Of a DNA stretch of 64,000 bases, positions 52,910 to 61,473 are shown one piece after another (position 1 is the stretch's first letter; each line of letters begins with the position of its first letter). The notes under the pieces are model-generated. The model saw nothing but the letters and a program-made list of their open reading frames with translations, made no database searches and was not told the DNA's origin. The position numbers were made by a program, and so were the translations under genes. The stretch comes from Halorhabdus tiamatea SARL4B (GTDB taxonomy: Archaea; Halobacteriota; Halobacteria; Halobacteriales; Haloarculaceae): assembly GCF_000470655.1 (NCBI RefSeq), contig NC_021913.1:62001-126000 (forward strand), in the 5' to 3' direction.

Positions 52910-53960
52910 TGTGGGTCACCTCCGTGAGGTTCAGCGGGATCTCCGCGCGGGTCTGATCTATGTAGTGGCACTTCGCCTGGTGGTCGTCATCACCGTTGCC
53001 GGTACTGAATTCGGGATCCACCTGGACGCACGTCTCGTCGGCGAGGGGACACCGTGGGTGGTACGAACATCCCTTCGGGACGTTGACTGGGTCCGGACTC
53101 TTGCCTTCAATGGGTTTCATCTCCTCACGTGGCGTGTCCAGATTCGGCGTCGAGTTGAGCAGCGCCCGCGTATAGGGATGTTTCGAGCCGGTGAGCACTT
53201 CGTAAGCCGGGCCGACCTCAACGAACTCGAAGGCATAGAGCACCCCGAGGCGGTCGGCGAGGTTCGCGACCAGCGGCAGGTCATGGGTGATAAACACGAT
53301 CGTCAGATCGCGCTCGCGGCCGATCTCGCGAATCAACTCGATGATCGAACGCTGCATCAGCAGGTCCAGCGCCGCAGTTGGCTCGTCCATGACCAGGGCT
53401 TCCGGCTCTAATACCAGCGAGAGTGCGAGCAGCGAGCGCTGTTGCATCCCGCCGGAGAGTTCGTGTGGGTACGAGTCGAAGATCTGATCGGCTTCGAGAT
53501 ACAGCTGGGAGAGGAGGTCTTCGGCGCGTTCCATCCCCTCCTCGACGTCGAATCCATGGACGGACAGCGTCTCCCGGAAGTGTGCTCCGATGGTCATCGT
53601 GGGGTTGAACGAGCTCATCGCGCCCTGGAACACCATCGCGATCTGCTCCCAGCGGATCTGCTTGATCTCGCGTTCACTCTGATCGAGAAGATCGATCTCC
53701 TCGCCGGACTCGGGGTGGAACGTGATGTCTCCCAGCAATACCCCGGGTTCGGGGACGGCGTCGAGCAACGCCGAGGCGAACATCGACTTTCCGGATCCGG
53801 ACTCGCCGACGACGCCGAGTATCTCGCCACGTTCGATATCCATGTCGACGGAGTCCATCACTTTGGACTCCCCGCGGTCCATGTCGAAGGTAATCGACGC
53901 GTTCCGTACTTCGAAGATCGGGTCCGAGACGCCGAACTTCTTGCTTGATTGTGCTTGCAT
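52902..53960 (-). CDS. ABC importer ATPase (DppD/OppD type)
   Basis: 352 aa. Walker A GESGSGKS at 52-59, signature LSGGMQQRSLLALSL, Walker B ALVMDEPTAALD, H-loop IVFITHDLPL. C-terminal CSYHPRCPLADETCVQ cluster as in the family. Three nt separate it from dppC. It forms the heterodimeric ATPase with the DppF-type protein. Confidence 0.92.
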   Translation of the reverse strand: MQAQSSKKFGVSDPIFEVRNASITFDMDRGESKVMDSVDMDIERGEILGVVGESGSGKSMFASALLDAVPEPGVLLGDITFHPESGEEIDLLDQSEREIKQIRWEQIAMVFQGAMSSFNPTMTIGAHFRETLSVHGFDVEEGMERAEDLLSQLYLEADQIFDSYPHELSGGMQQRSLLALSLVLEPEALVMDEPTAALDLLMQRSIIELIREIGRERDLTIVFITHDLPLVANLADRLGVLYAFEFVEVGPAYEVLTGSKHPYTRALLNSTPNLDTPREEMKPIEGKSPDPVNVPKGCSYHPRCPLADETCVQVDPEFSTGNGDDDHQAKCHYIDQTRAEIPLNLTEVTHNE

Positions 53961-53963
53961 GGA

Positions 53964-54959
53964 TTATTGCTCCATTGGTGCCGTCTCGTCGATAGATGAT
54001 GCGTGACGCGCCCGAATCCGGGGGTTGAACAGGCGTTCGGTTCCCTGAGAGAACAACACGAGGCCGAACGACAGCATCACGATCGTGATCATCGGGAGGA
54101 GGATCCAGTATAGAGAATCCCAGGAGTACAGCGCACCGCCGGTCGAGTAGGCGTTGTTCAGCATGATCCCCCAGTTCGGGAAGCTTACCGGCAAGACGCC
54201 CAGGTAGAACAGGGCGACCGACCCGAAGATCACACCTCGGGCCGTGTTCACGAAGCTGATCAACACAAAAGGCATGATATTCGGGAGGATGTCGTCAGTG
54301 ATGATCGCACGCAATGGCCGGTTCATGATCCGGGAGGCCTCGATATAGGACTTATCACGCAACTCGAGGACCTGCGACCGGATTTGTCGGGCGAGCCCCG
54401 CCCAGGCGTTGATCGCGAGGAAGACGCCAATCAGGTACGGGCTCTCGGGTTCGAAGATCACGACCACGAGGATGATCAGCGGGAGACCGGGGATAGTCAT
54501 CGCAATGTCCATGATGGTCGTAATCACCGTGTCCACCAGGCCACCTTTGTATCCCGACACGGTGCCCAGCGCGGTCGCAATCACCGTTGAGAAGACGGCA
54601 CCCGCAATGATCATCTGTAGCATCGGCGGCGTCGCATGGACGAGTTTTGGTAGCAGGCTCTCGCCGTTCGCGTTCGTCCCCAGCGGATAGCCGGGCACCT
54701 CGAGAATGCCAGCGTATCGTGGCGATCCCGGGCCGCCACCCTTAGATTCGGGGACGACCTGGGTCAGCACGGTCGCGACGAAGACGTAGAACAGGATGAT
54801 CAACGTCCCGATCCGGGTACGCCAGTCGCTCCAGATGACCCGCAACGGGGTCAGGAGGTACCGGTCGGCGCGCTCCCGGTAAAGGTCTCGCCGCGACCGG
54901 ACGACGCCTTGCGAGTCCGAACTGCCCGCGGAGTCGAAAGTTGAAGTGTTATCGGACAT
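53964..54959 (-). CDS. ABC importer permease (DppC/OppC type)
   Basis: 331 aa. First membrane helix near residue 50 (TLIILFYVFVATVLTQVVPE), then GTNANGESLLPKLVHATPPM and five more helices. The coupling-helix EAA region (EASRIMNRPLRAIITDDILP) is visible. The N-terminal 45 residues are polar. Partner of the DppB-type permease. Confidence 0.92.
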   Translation of the reverse strand: MSDNTSTFDSAGSSDSQGVVRSRRDLYRERADRYLLTPLRVIWSDWRTRIGTLIILFYVFVATVLTQVVPESKGGGPGSPRYAGILEVPGYPLGTNANGESLLPKLVHATPPMLQMIIAGAVFSTVIATALGTVSGYKGGLVDTVITTIMDIAMTIPGLPLIILVVVIFEPESPYLIGVFLAINAWAGLARQIRSQVLELRDKSYIEASRIMNRPLRAIITDDILPNIMPFVLISFVNTARGVIFGSVALFYLGVLPVSFPNWGIMLNNAYSTGGALYSWDSLYWILLPMITIVMLSFGLVLFSQGTERLFNPRIRARHASSIDETAPMEQ

Positions 54960-54970
54960 GTGTGCTCACC

Positions 54971-55984
54971 TCAGTATGATTCACCAGATCCTTCGCCGCC
55001 GACCCGGGGGTCGATCTTGCCGTAGGTCAGGTCGGCGAACAACACCGCCGAAACGACGCCAGCCGTGATGATGAGGAAGATTCCCATCATCAACGGGTAG
55101 TCCCGGCCGTTGATCCCCTCGAGGAGATAGTACCCGAGCCCCTGATATGCGAAGATCTCCTCAAGGACGACCGACCCACCGAACATGAAGCCAATCGAAA
55201 TGAGGAACTGCGTGTAGAGGGGCAACACGGCGTTGCGACCCACGTACCGGATAGCGATCCGGCGTCCCGGGACGCCACGCAAGTGTGCGACCCGGATGTA
55301 CTCCTCGCCGATCTCCTTGATCGCGTTGCCACGCATCCCCAAGGCGATCCCACCGAACCCGGTGATGACGAGTGAGGCGATCGGCAGGATCGCGTGGTAA
55401 TAGATGCTCGCGATATACTCGAAGTTGAATCCGGCTTCGAGGCCCGACTCGACGGTCCCTGACGCCGGGAATAGCGACATCTGGATCGCCAGGATGTAGA
55501 CGAACAGCAGCGCCGCGATGAAATACGGGACCGAGTTGAGGAACATCGAGACGACGGTCCCGGAGGCGTCGAACCAGCTCCCTTCCTTGTAGGCCATGAC
55601 GGCCCCAAGCACGATGCCGATGGCGAACGTGAGGATGACGGCCTGCGTGAGCAGGAACAGCGTCCACGGGGCCGCCTCGACGATGATGTCATTCACTGAC
55701 CGACTGAAGTGAAATGACTGCCCGAGATTCCCTTGGAGAACACCCGCCACATAATCGACGAGTTGCAGATGAACGGGCTGATCCACGTTGTAGTTCATGT
55801 AGTCCTGTGCGAGCTGGTTGATCTGCTCCGGGGTGAGTGTCTGCCCGGTCCGTTCCTGCATAAGCTGGGACTTGATGTAGTCCATTGGCCCCCCCGGCAT
55901 CGCCCTAATCATCAGGAACGTCAGGACGACCACCGACACCATCGTGACGATCGCCTGTCCAACACGTTTGATTATGTATTGCAT
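54971..55984 (-). CDS. ABC importer permease (DppB/OppB type)
   Basis: 337 aa. YIIKRVGQAIVTMVSVVVLT first helix, a periplasm-facing domain (LMQERTGQTLTPEQINQLAQ), and the EAA loop EYIRVAHLRGVPGRRIAIRY. Six helices in total. It is 11 nt upstream of the second permease and follows the binding-protein gene. Confidence 0.92.
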   Translation of the reverse strand: MQYIIKRVGQAIVTMVSVVVLTFLMIRAMPGGPMDYIKSQLMQERTGQTLTPEQINQLAQDYMNYNVDQPVHLQLVDYVAGVLQGNLGQSFHFSRSVNDIIVEAAPWTLFLLTQAVILTFAIGIVLGAVMAYKEGSWFDASGTVVSMFLNSVPYFIAALLFVYILAIQMSLFPASGTVESGLEAGFNFEYIASIYYHAILPIASLVITGFGGIALGMRGNAIKEIGEEYIRVAHLRGVPGRRIAIRYVGRNAVLPLYTQFLISIGFMFGGSVVLEEIFAYQGLGYYLLEGINGRDYPLMMGIFLIITAGVVSAVLFADLTYGKIDPRVGGEGSGESY

Positions 55985-56059
55985 CGATTTCTGAGTACTA
56001 TTGAGTTCGGGAATATGTATGTTGCTGTTCGGCGGTATGGAAAACGTCAGTCCGTGACG

Positions 56060-57937
56060 TTAGGCCGCCTCGTCGTCATCCTTTGCGCCCATCAGGCCCT
56101 GCCGCGGGAGCCACCACTGGGGCCACTTGGCCTGCCAGGCTTCGTCGTCCGGATCGGGCCAGTCCCAGTCGTCGGCGGTCTGCCAGGTCACGTCGTTGAT
56201 CTCGATCAGCGGGAGCATCGGCACAAACTGGTTTGCGACCCACGCGAACTGTTCGACGGCCTCGTAGAGCTCGTCGCCCTCAGCGGTGCGGACGTTGGCG
56301 AACAGTTCCTGGACATCCCACTCCTGAAGTTCGCCGTCGGGCTCACCAAATGGCGGCGCGACGACATCCTCGGGACCGAAGTTCATTTTGTAGACCCGGT
56401 CGGCTAGGGGTCGGAACCACTGCCCGAACGTGTAGAACGGGTTGTCCCGGCCAAGCGTCCAACCCGTCGAAGCAGCCACGTAGTTGCCCTCAAGGTAGTG
56501 ATCGGGATAGTAGGATGTCGAGTCGATCAGGTTCTTGTTCGCACTGATCCCCTCCTCGTCGAGGATGTTGACGACCGTATCGAAGATCGGCTGCCAGTCC
56601 GAGTAGTCGGCGGGTACCTTGATGTCAATCGAAAGCTGAGAGCCATCGGAACGCTTCCACTGTCCGTCGACCTTCTCGTAGCCCTCCTCACGGAGGAGCC
56701 GGCGGCCACGCTCCGGGTCGTCGTAGCGATGCAGTGCCTCGGCTCCCTCCTCGGTGACCCAGTCCTTCCAGCGCTCGGACGGCGAGTTGTCGCCGGCGAT
56801 ATTGCCAACGATGCCGCTGGGTGCCTGGACGGGCTGGCCCCACTGGCCGTAGTTCCGCGCCACCAGGTCGCGGTCGATGAGTTCGGCGATCGCCTGGCGG
56901 ACCCTGACGCTGCCGTAATCATCGTGCTCACAATTGAAGGTCAGGGCCTGTCCCCACAGCGCGGGCAGCTGGGTGTTCAGATGATCGTCGTCGCGCTGCT
57001 CCCAGACGGTCGGGGGTGCGTTGTAGTTCCGGATCATGTCGACGTCGCCGTCCGGAAACATGTTCAACACGACGCTGTTGGTGTCCGTCGATACCTTGTT
57101 GACGTCCCAGTACTGGAAGTTGATGTTCTCGGCGTCCGGGTGGTGGTCATAGCGCTCCATCCGGTAGCGGCTGCTCGTCTTCTCGACGAACTTGAAGGGG
57201 CCGTTGCCGTGGGGCTCCTCGAACTCCGCGCTCCGCAGGTCCGACCGGACGGAATTAATTTCCTCGTCGTCGGAGGCGTCCAGGTACCGTTCGACGAAGT
57301 CCCCGTACCTCCGGTAAGGCGTATCCAGGTCCCAGTTGTTCATCGACTGGCGGAAGATCCGCTCGTTGACTTTCCCGCTCAGGGGCAGTTCGAGCCGGCG
57401 GTCATCCAGGATCTCGATACCCGTCGAGTCGTACAACCCGGCGACCGTCTCGTTGGCGATCTCGTTGCAGACGAAGAAGGCCTGCAGGTCCTCGGCGCTG
57501 ACCGGATCGCCCGGGTCTCCGTTGTGCCAAGTCAGCCCGTCACGGACCTCCAGGACTGCCCGCTCGTTGGAGCGCTCGTACTCGTCGATCGACATCGCGT
57601 ACTCGGTGAATTCCCCCGTCGAGATGTTCCACCGCTGGAGCCGATCGACCTGCATCTGGTGCATATACGGGGTAGTGAAGTTGAACGTGTTATGCTGCCA
57701 GTTGGTCGGATTGTCCGTCGTCGCGTTGGCAAAGGAGTTGTCAGCCGGAGCGAACTCGTCGGTGCTGGTGGTCCCGTCCTGACCGTTTCCGGAACCGGGC
57801 GTGTCTGTCTCGTCCCCTGCACAGCCGGCGACGGAAACAATGCTGCCGCCGGCCCCCAGCATACCTGCCCGACGCAGGATCTCTCGTCGGTGAATCGACT
57901 GGCGAGCCTGATCGCTAGCATCCGTATTCGATGCCAT
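56060..57937 (-). CDS. Family 5 extracellular solute-binding lipoprotein
   Basis: 625 aa from MASNTDASDQARQSIHRREI. RREILRRAG then VSVAGCAGD give a Tat-type signal with lipobox Cys. SBP family 5: a large alpha/beta protein with FTTPYMHQMQVDRLQRW, RLELPLSGKVNERIF, NGPFKFVEKTSSRYRMERYD and RVRQAIAELIDRDLVARNYG. It delivers oligomers to the importer. A leaderless promoter with a palindrome over the start codon is discussed below. First gene of the importer operon. Confidence 0.92.
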   Translation of the reverse strand: MASNTDASDQARQSIHRREILRRAGMLGAGGSIVSVAGCAGDETDTPGSGNGQDGTTSTDEFAPADNSFANATTDNPTNWQHNTFNFTTPYMHQMQVDRLQRWNISTGEFTEYAMSIDEYERSNERAVLEVRDGLTWHNGDPGDPVSAEDLQAFFVCNEIANETVAGLYDSTGIEILDDRRLELPLSGKVNERIFRQSMNNWDLDTPYRRYGDFVERYLDASDDEEINSVRSDLRSAEFEEPHGNGPFKFVEKTSSRYRMERYDHHPDAENINFQYWDVNKVSTDTNSVVLNMFPDGDVDMIRNYNAPPTVWEQRDDDHLNTQLPALWGQALTFNCEHDDYGSVRVRQAIAELIDRDLVARNYGQWGQPVQAPSGIVGNIAGDNSPSERWKDWVTEEGAEALHRYDDPERGRRLLREEGYEKVDGQWKRSDGSQLSIDIKVPADYSDWQPIFDTVVNILDEEGISANKNLIDSTSYYPDHYLEGNYVAASTGWTLGRDNPFYTFGQWFRPLADRVYKMNFGPEDVVAPPFGEPDGELQEWDVQELFANVRTAEGDELYEAVEQFAWVANQFVPMLPLIEINDVTWQTADDWDWPDPDDEAWQAKWPQWWLPRQGLMGAKDDDEAA

Positions 57938-57954
57938 GTGTGAAGATCCACACA
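57937..57954 (-). promoter_or_regulatory. Palindrome over the start of the binding-protein gene
   Basis: tgtgtgaagatccacaca: arms of 6 nt around a 6-nt centre, ending at the start codon. An AT-rich element (cttttatt, 57961-57968 on the complement) lies about 25-30 nt before the start, so the palindrome covers the expected leaderless start. Candidate operator for a sugar repressor. Confidence 0.5.
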
Positions 57955-58011
57955 ATAGGCAATAAAAGTTTTGGTAAATTGCGCTGATTGAATCGCCCGC
58001 GATGTCCTGGG

Positions 58012-60048
58012 TTAGGATGTCCGAATCCAGACGCGCATCGCACCGGGCTCGCGGTTGTCCCAGGCGTAGTAGGGGACGACGGTGATCGACGCGTTCTCCG
58101 TCTCAGTTTCGACAGCGGGCCGGTAGAGCTTCCCGTCCCAGCCCTCGAGTGACGGCACCGTGGCCTCGCCGTCGAGGACGGTCATGCCATCGAACAAGTC
58201 CTCGCGATGAGTCGCCTCGAAGTCATTCGTGGGATCGATGGCGTAGTGGTGGAGCGGCCGGTCGTGATCGACACTCTCGATAGCGTAGACGAGCGGGCCA
58301 CGCGTCAGTGCCACGCGGCCAGCGTCGGCCGCGACGGCGGGGTGGGCTTCGAGCACCTCGACGGACATCCCGAACTCGACGCTGACCTCGGCCTCGTCCC
58401 ACTCCCGGTCGAGCGTGACGTACGTCGGCGCGTCCGCGATATCGACGGCGGTCTCGACATCTTTGCCGTCGACCGCGACCGAGACCTCCTCGGCCCAGCC
58501 GGGCACCCGCAGGCGGAGGTCGAACGCAGTGGGCTCAGCGGTCTCGACGTCGAGCGTCACAGTCCCGTCCCACGGCAGATCGGAGTCCTGGCTGATCGAG
58601 ACGGCCGAGCCAGCGACCGACAGCTCGGCCGTCCCGCCGACGTACTGGTTGACGTAGACGCCCTCGTCGTCGGTCGCGTAGAGATACCGTTCGAGCGACG
58701 CGAGCAGACGCGCGAGATTCGGCGGACAGCACGCACACTCGAACCACCCCTCCCGGTGGCTGTCACCGTCACTCGCGAGCGGGTTGTCGTAGAAGAATTC
58801 GGTCCCGTTGAGGTCGACGCCCGGCAGTACGGCATTATACAGCGTCCACTCGATCAGGTCAGTGTACTTCGCGTCGCCCGTCGCTTCGAACATGCGCTGG
58901 TTCCAGAAGACGCTCCCGATCGCCGCGCACGTCTCGGCGTAGGCCGTGTCGTTCGGCAGGTGGTAATCCCGGGTGAAGCGCTCGCCGGGGTGCTGGGAGC
59001 CGATCCCGCCGGTGACGTACATCCGTCGCTGGGTCATGTTCTCCCAGAGGGAATCGAGGTGGGCGAGCAGGTCGTCGTCGCCCGTCTCGGCGGCGACATC
59101 GGTCGCGCCGGCGAAGTAGTACACCGCCCTGACGGCGTGGCCCTCGACGGCCTCCTGGTCGCGAAGCGGGGCGTGGGCCTGGTTGTAGCTGGCGTCGTAC
59201 GGTTTGACCTCGGCGTCCGCCCATTGCTCGTCGGCCGAATCATCTTCATCGTCCTCGCCGTCCTCACCATCGGCGTCCCCGCCGTCCTCGCTATCGGCAT
59301 CTGCCCCGCCGTCCTCGCCATCGGCGTTTGCCCCACCCTCGTCACCCTCCCATTCGTCGAGCGTGGCGATATCGTCACGATGGGCGTCTTCCCACTCGTA
59401 GCGATCGGTGTTCCCGCGCACGTCGACGAAGTACGCCGCGAGGTCGCGATACCGGTCCTCGTCGGTCACGGCAGCGAGTTTCATCAGCGCGAGTTCGATC
59501 TCCTGGTGGCCCGGCGCGCCGTCGATCTGCTCGGGGAACATGCGATCGACGTGATCGGCGAAGGCCCGCGCCACGTCAAGCAGGGTCTCCTTGCCGGTCG
59601 CGCGGTAGTGCGCGACCGCGGCCTCGATGAGGTGGCCCCCGCAGTAGAGTTCGTGCATCGTGTTGAGGTTGGTCCAGCGTTTGTCGGGCACCTCCAGGTC
59701 GAAGTAGGTGTTGAGGTAGCCGTCGGCGTCCTGGGCGGCGGCGATGAGGTCGATCACCTCGTCGACGCGAGATTCCAGGTCTGGATCGTCCCGCGAGGTG
59801 AGCACGTAACTTGCGGCCTCGATCCACTTGTAGGCGTCAGAATCCTGGAACCACATACCGTTGTGGTCGCCACGTTCCCCCGCGCTCACCCGCCGGAAAT
59901 TGTCGAGCGAGCCCGCCTCTTCGAGTTGCTCGTACTGGTACTCGACGGTCTCCGTCCGGTTGACATCGCGACGAGGACTCCAGAACCCGTCGTCGATAGT
60001 CACGTCTCCAATCGAGAGGTGCGTTCGCTGTTCGAACATCACCGACAC
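58012..60048 (-). CDS. GH127 beta-L-arabinofuranosidase
   Basis: 678 aa. GDVTIDDGFWSPRRDVNRTE start, NFRRVSAGERGDHNGMWFQD and YKWIEAASYV typical of the barrel. Catalytic zinc/thiol region: AYAETCAAIGSVFWNQRMFE (Glu and Cys), YNAVLPGVDLNGTEFFYDNP, and ECACCPPNLARLLASLERYL with the nucleophile Cys. Residues about 233-275 are an acidic Gly/Asp/Glu low-complexity insertion not expected in the family. No signal peptide, so intracellular. Removes beta-L-Araf. Confidence 0.92.
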   Translation of the reverse strand: MSVMFEQRTHLSIGDVTIDDGFWSPRRDVNRTETVEYQYEQLEEAGSLDNFRRVSAGERGDHNGMWFQDSDAYKWIEAASYVLTSRDDPDLESRVDEVIDLIAAAQDADGYLNTYFDLEVPDKRWTNLNTMHELYCGGHLIEAAVAHYRATGKETLLDVARAFADHVDRMFPEQIDGAPGHQEIELALMKLAAVTDEDRYRDLAAYFVDVRGNTDRYEWEDAHRDDIATLDEWEGDEGGANADGEDGGADADSEDGGDADGEDGEDDEDDSADEQWADAEVKPYDASYNQAHAPLRDQEAVEGHAVRAVYYFAGATDVAAETGDDDLLAHLDSLWENMTQRRMYVTGGIGSQHPGERFTRDYHLPNDTAYAETCAAIGSVFWNQRMFEATGDAKYTDLIEWTLYNAVLPGVDLNGTEFFYDNPLASDGDSHREGWFECACCPPNLARLLASLERYLYATDDEGVYVNQYVGGTAELSVAGSAVSISQDSDLPWDGTVTLDVETAEPTAFDLRLRVPGWAEEVSVAVDGKDVETAVDIADAPTYVTLDREWDEAEVSVEFGMSVEVLEAHPAVAADAGRVALTRGPLVYAIESVDHDRPLHHYAIDPTNDFEATHREDLFDGMTVLDGEATVPSLEGWDGKLYRPAVETETENASITVVPYYAWDNREPGAMRVWIRTS

Positions 60049-60121
60049 CTGCGACGGATACGATTATAAACGCTTCCGTCCGAACGTGGCCTCTCGATAA
60101 AATTCGGGTCGGAAAAACTGC

Positions 60122-61327
60122 TCAGCCGTCCACGTCAAGTTCGTCGATTCCGTATCTGATCTCAAGTCGCTCAGGGCCGACGTACGTACTCGACATCGCC
60201 AGCAACCGCTCGCCGTCTGGCGAGGGGAGCAGTGGTGTCGTCCAGGCGACCATCTGATAGCCGACGTCGAGTTCGTCGTCGTAGGTGATCGGCGACGAGA
60301 CTGTTCGCCAGTCCGAAAACGACTCGAAGTCATGGGTGGCCAACAGGACGTCGCCGCTTCCCGGTGCCTGCTCGCGGTTCTCGTCTCGCAACGTCTTCGC
60401 CGAGACCAGCAGCGTGCCATCCGTCCCACCCGCCGGAGTCCACGTGGCGTAGGGACCGTTACACCCCTGATAGCCCGCCGTAGTCATCACGGGCGATCCA
60501 ACGTCCGCCGGATCGCCCCACGATCGTCCGTCCGGCGAGGCCATCACGAAGATTCCACCCTCGTGAGTCGGACCGACGACCTCGAAGACCATCACGTACC
60601 GGCCGTCGGGGAGACGAGTCACGACGGGCATTCCGGGCCGGTCCTCGCCGTTCGGGATCGCGGCGTCGAACACTTCTTCGCCCCATGTCTGGCCGCCGTC
60701 TTCGGAGACGCGGTGGCCGATCAACTGGTTGTAGCCCTCATCGCGGTGGCGCTCGTCGGCGAAGTAGACCACGAGATTGCCGTCCGGATCGAGCGCGAAG
60801 TCGGGTTCCCAGACCGGCGTCGATCCCGCCTGTGGGACCGCCTGCCCGCCCTCGGCGACAGTACTGACGTACTCCCAGGTCTGACCCCGGTCCTCGCTTG
60901 CGTAGACGTCGATTTTTGTCCGGGAGAGGTCGTCGGGGATCGAATTTCCGGCGGCGAGTATTGTCCCGGCCGACCACGGGCCCACATCGACGGGGAGTTC
61001 GAACAGCGTCGGCTGGTAGCGCAACCCCCAGTCGTTCTCGGTGTCGTGGATCTCAGAACACTTCGTCCAGGACTCGCCGCCGTCAGTGCTCCGGTAGACC
61101 GGAAAGAACGGCTGGCTCGCATTCTCGGGGTCTGTACTCCAGTAGTGTTCGAACGTCGCGATCAGAACGTCCCCGCCCGTGTCGGCGTGAGCCAACCGTT
61201 CGACCCGGGGATACATCGCGCCCGGGGCGGGCGTCCCCTCCGGCGGTCGATACAACGTTTGCCCGTCGGTTCGAGTCGAGGGAGAAAGTGTACTGTTTGC
61301 GCGTTCGCCCCCGGCCATCACGGACAC
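60122..61327 (-). CDS. Sialidase-fold (Asp-box) protein, possible exo-arabinanase
   Basis: 401 aa. MYPRVERLAHADTGGDVLIA opens the propeller. Four Asp-box repeats are readable: YRSTDGGESWTK, ASEDRGQTWEY, VSEDGGQTWGEE and ASPDGRSWGD. Six-bladed propeller expected. The YPR start and arabinan context resemble GH93 exo-1,5-alpha-L-arabinanases; sialidase is unlikely as there is no sialate pathway here. No signal peptide. Substrate assignment is inference. It starts an operon with GH127 (73 nt apart). Confidence 0.72.
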   Translation of the reverse strand: MSVMAGGERANSTLSPSTRTDGQTLYRPPEGTPAPGAMYPRVERLAHADTGGDVLIATFEHYWSTDPENASQPFFPVYRSTDGGESWTKCSEIHDTENDWGLRYQPTLFELPVDVGPWSAGTILAAGNSIPDDLSRTKIDVYASEDRGQTWEYVSTVAEGGQAVPQAGSTPVWEPDFALDPDGNLVVYFADERHRDEGYNQLIGHRVSEDGGQTWGEEVFDAAIPNGEDRPGMPVVTRLPDGRYVMVFEVVGPTHEGGIFVMASPDGRSWGDPADVGSPVMTTAGYQGCNGPYATWTPAGGTDGTLLVSAKTLRDENREQAPGSGDVLLATHDFESFSDWRTVSSPITYDDELDVGYQMVAWTTPLLPSPDGERLLAMSSTYVGPERLEIRYGIDELDVDG

Positions 61328-61473
61328 CCCGGGGCGACAGTGTGATTGCCACGAATCGAAACGACAGAGTCTGGAATAGGGGCGACTGTCCGGCGAACCA
61401 TACGTCTGCCAACTGTCTCCACCTACATATTATCTACGGTAAAACGTTCCCCACCACGCAAAGGAACACGTGG

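Noticed and set aside
56498-57943. A 481-codon open frame antisense to the solute-binding protein
   Set aside because: High-GC shadow; Val/Arg/Leu-rich with no domain, while the opposite strand encodes a clear lipoprotein.
58207-60069. A 620-codon open frame antisense to GH127
   Set aside because: It mirrors the codon bias of the minus-strand gene, has no recognisable motif, and GH127 on the other strand has complete catalytic motifs.
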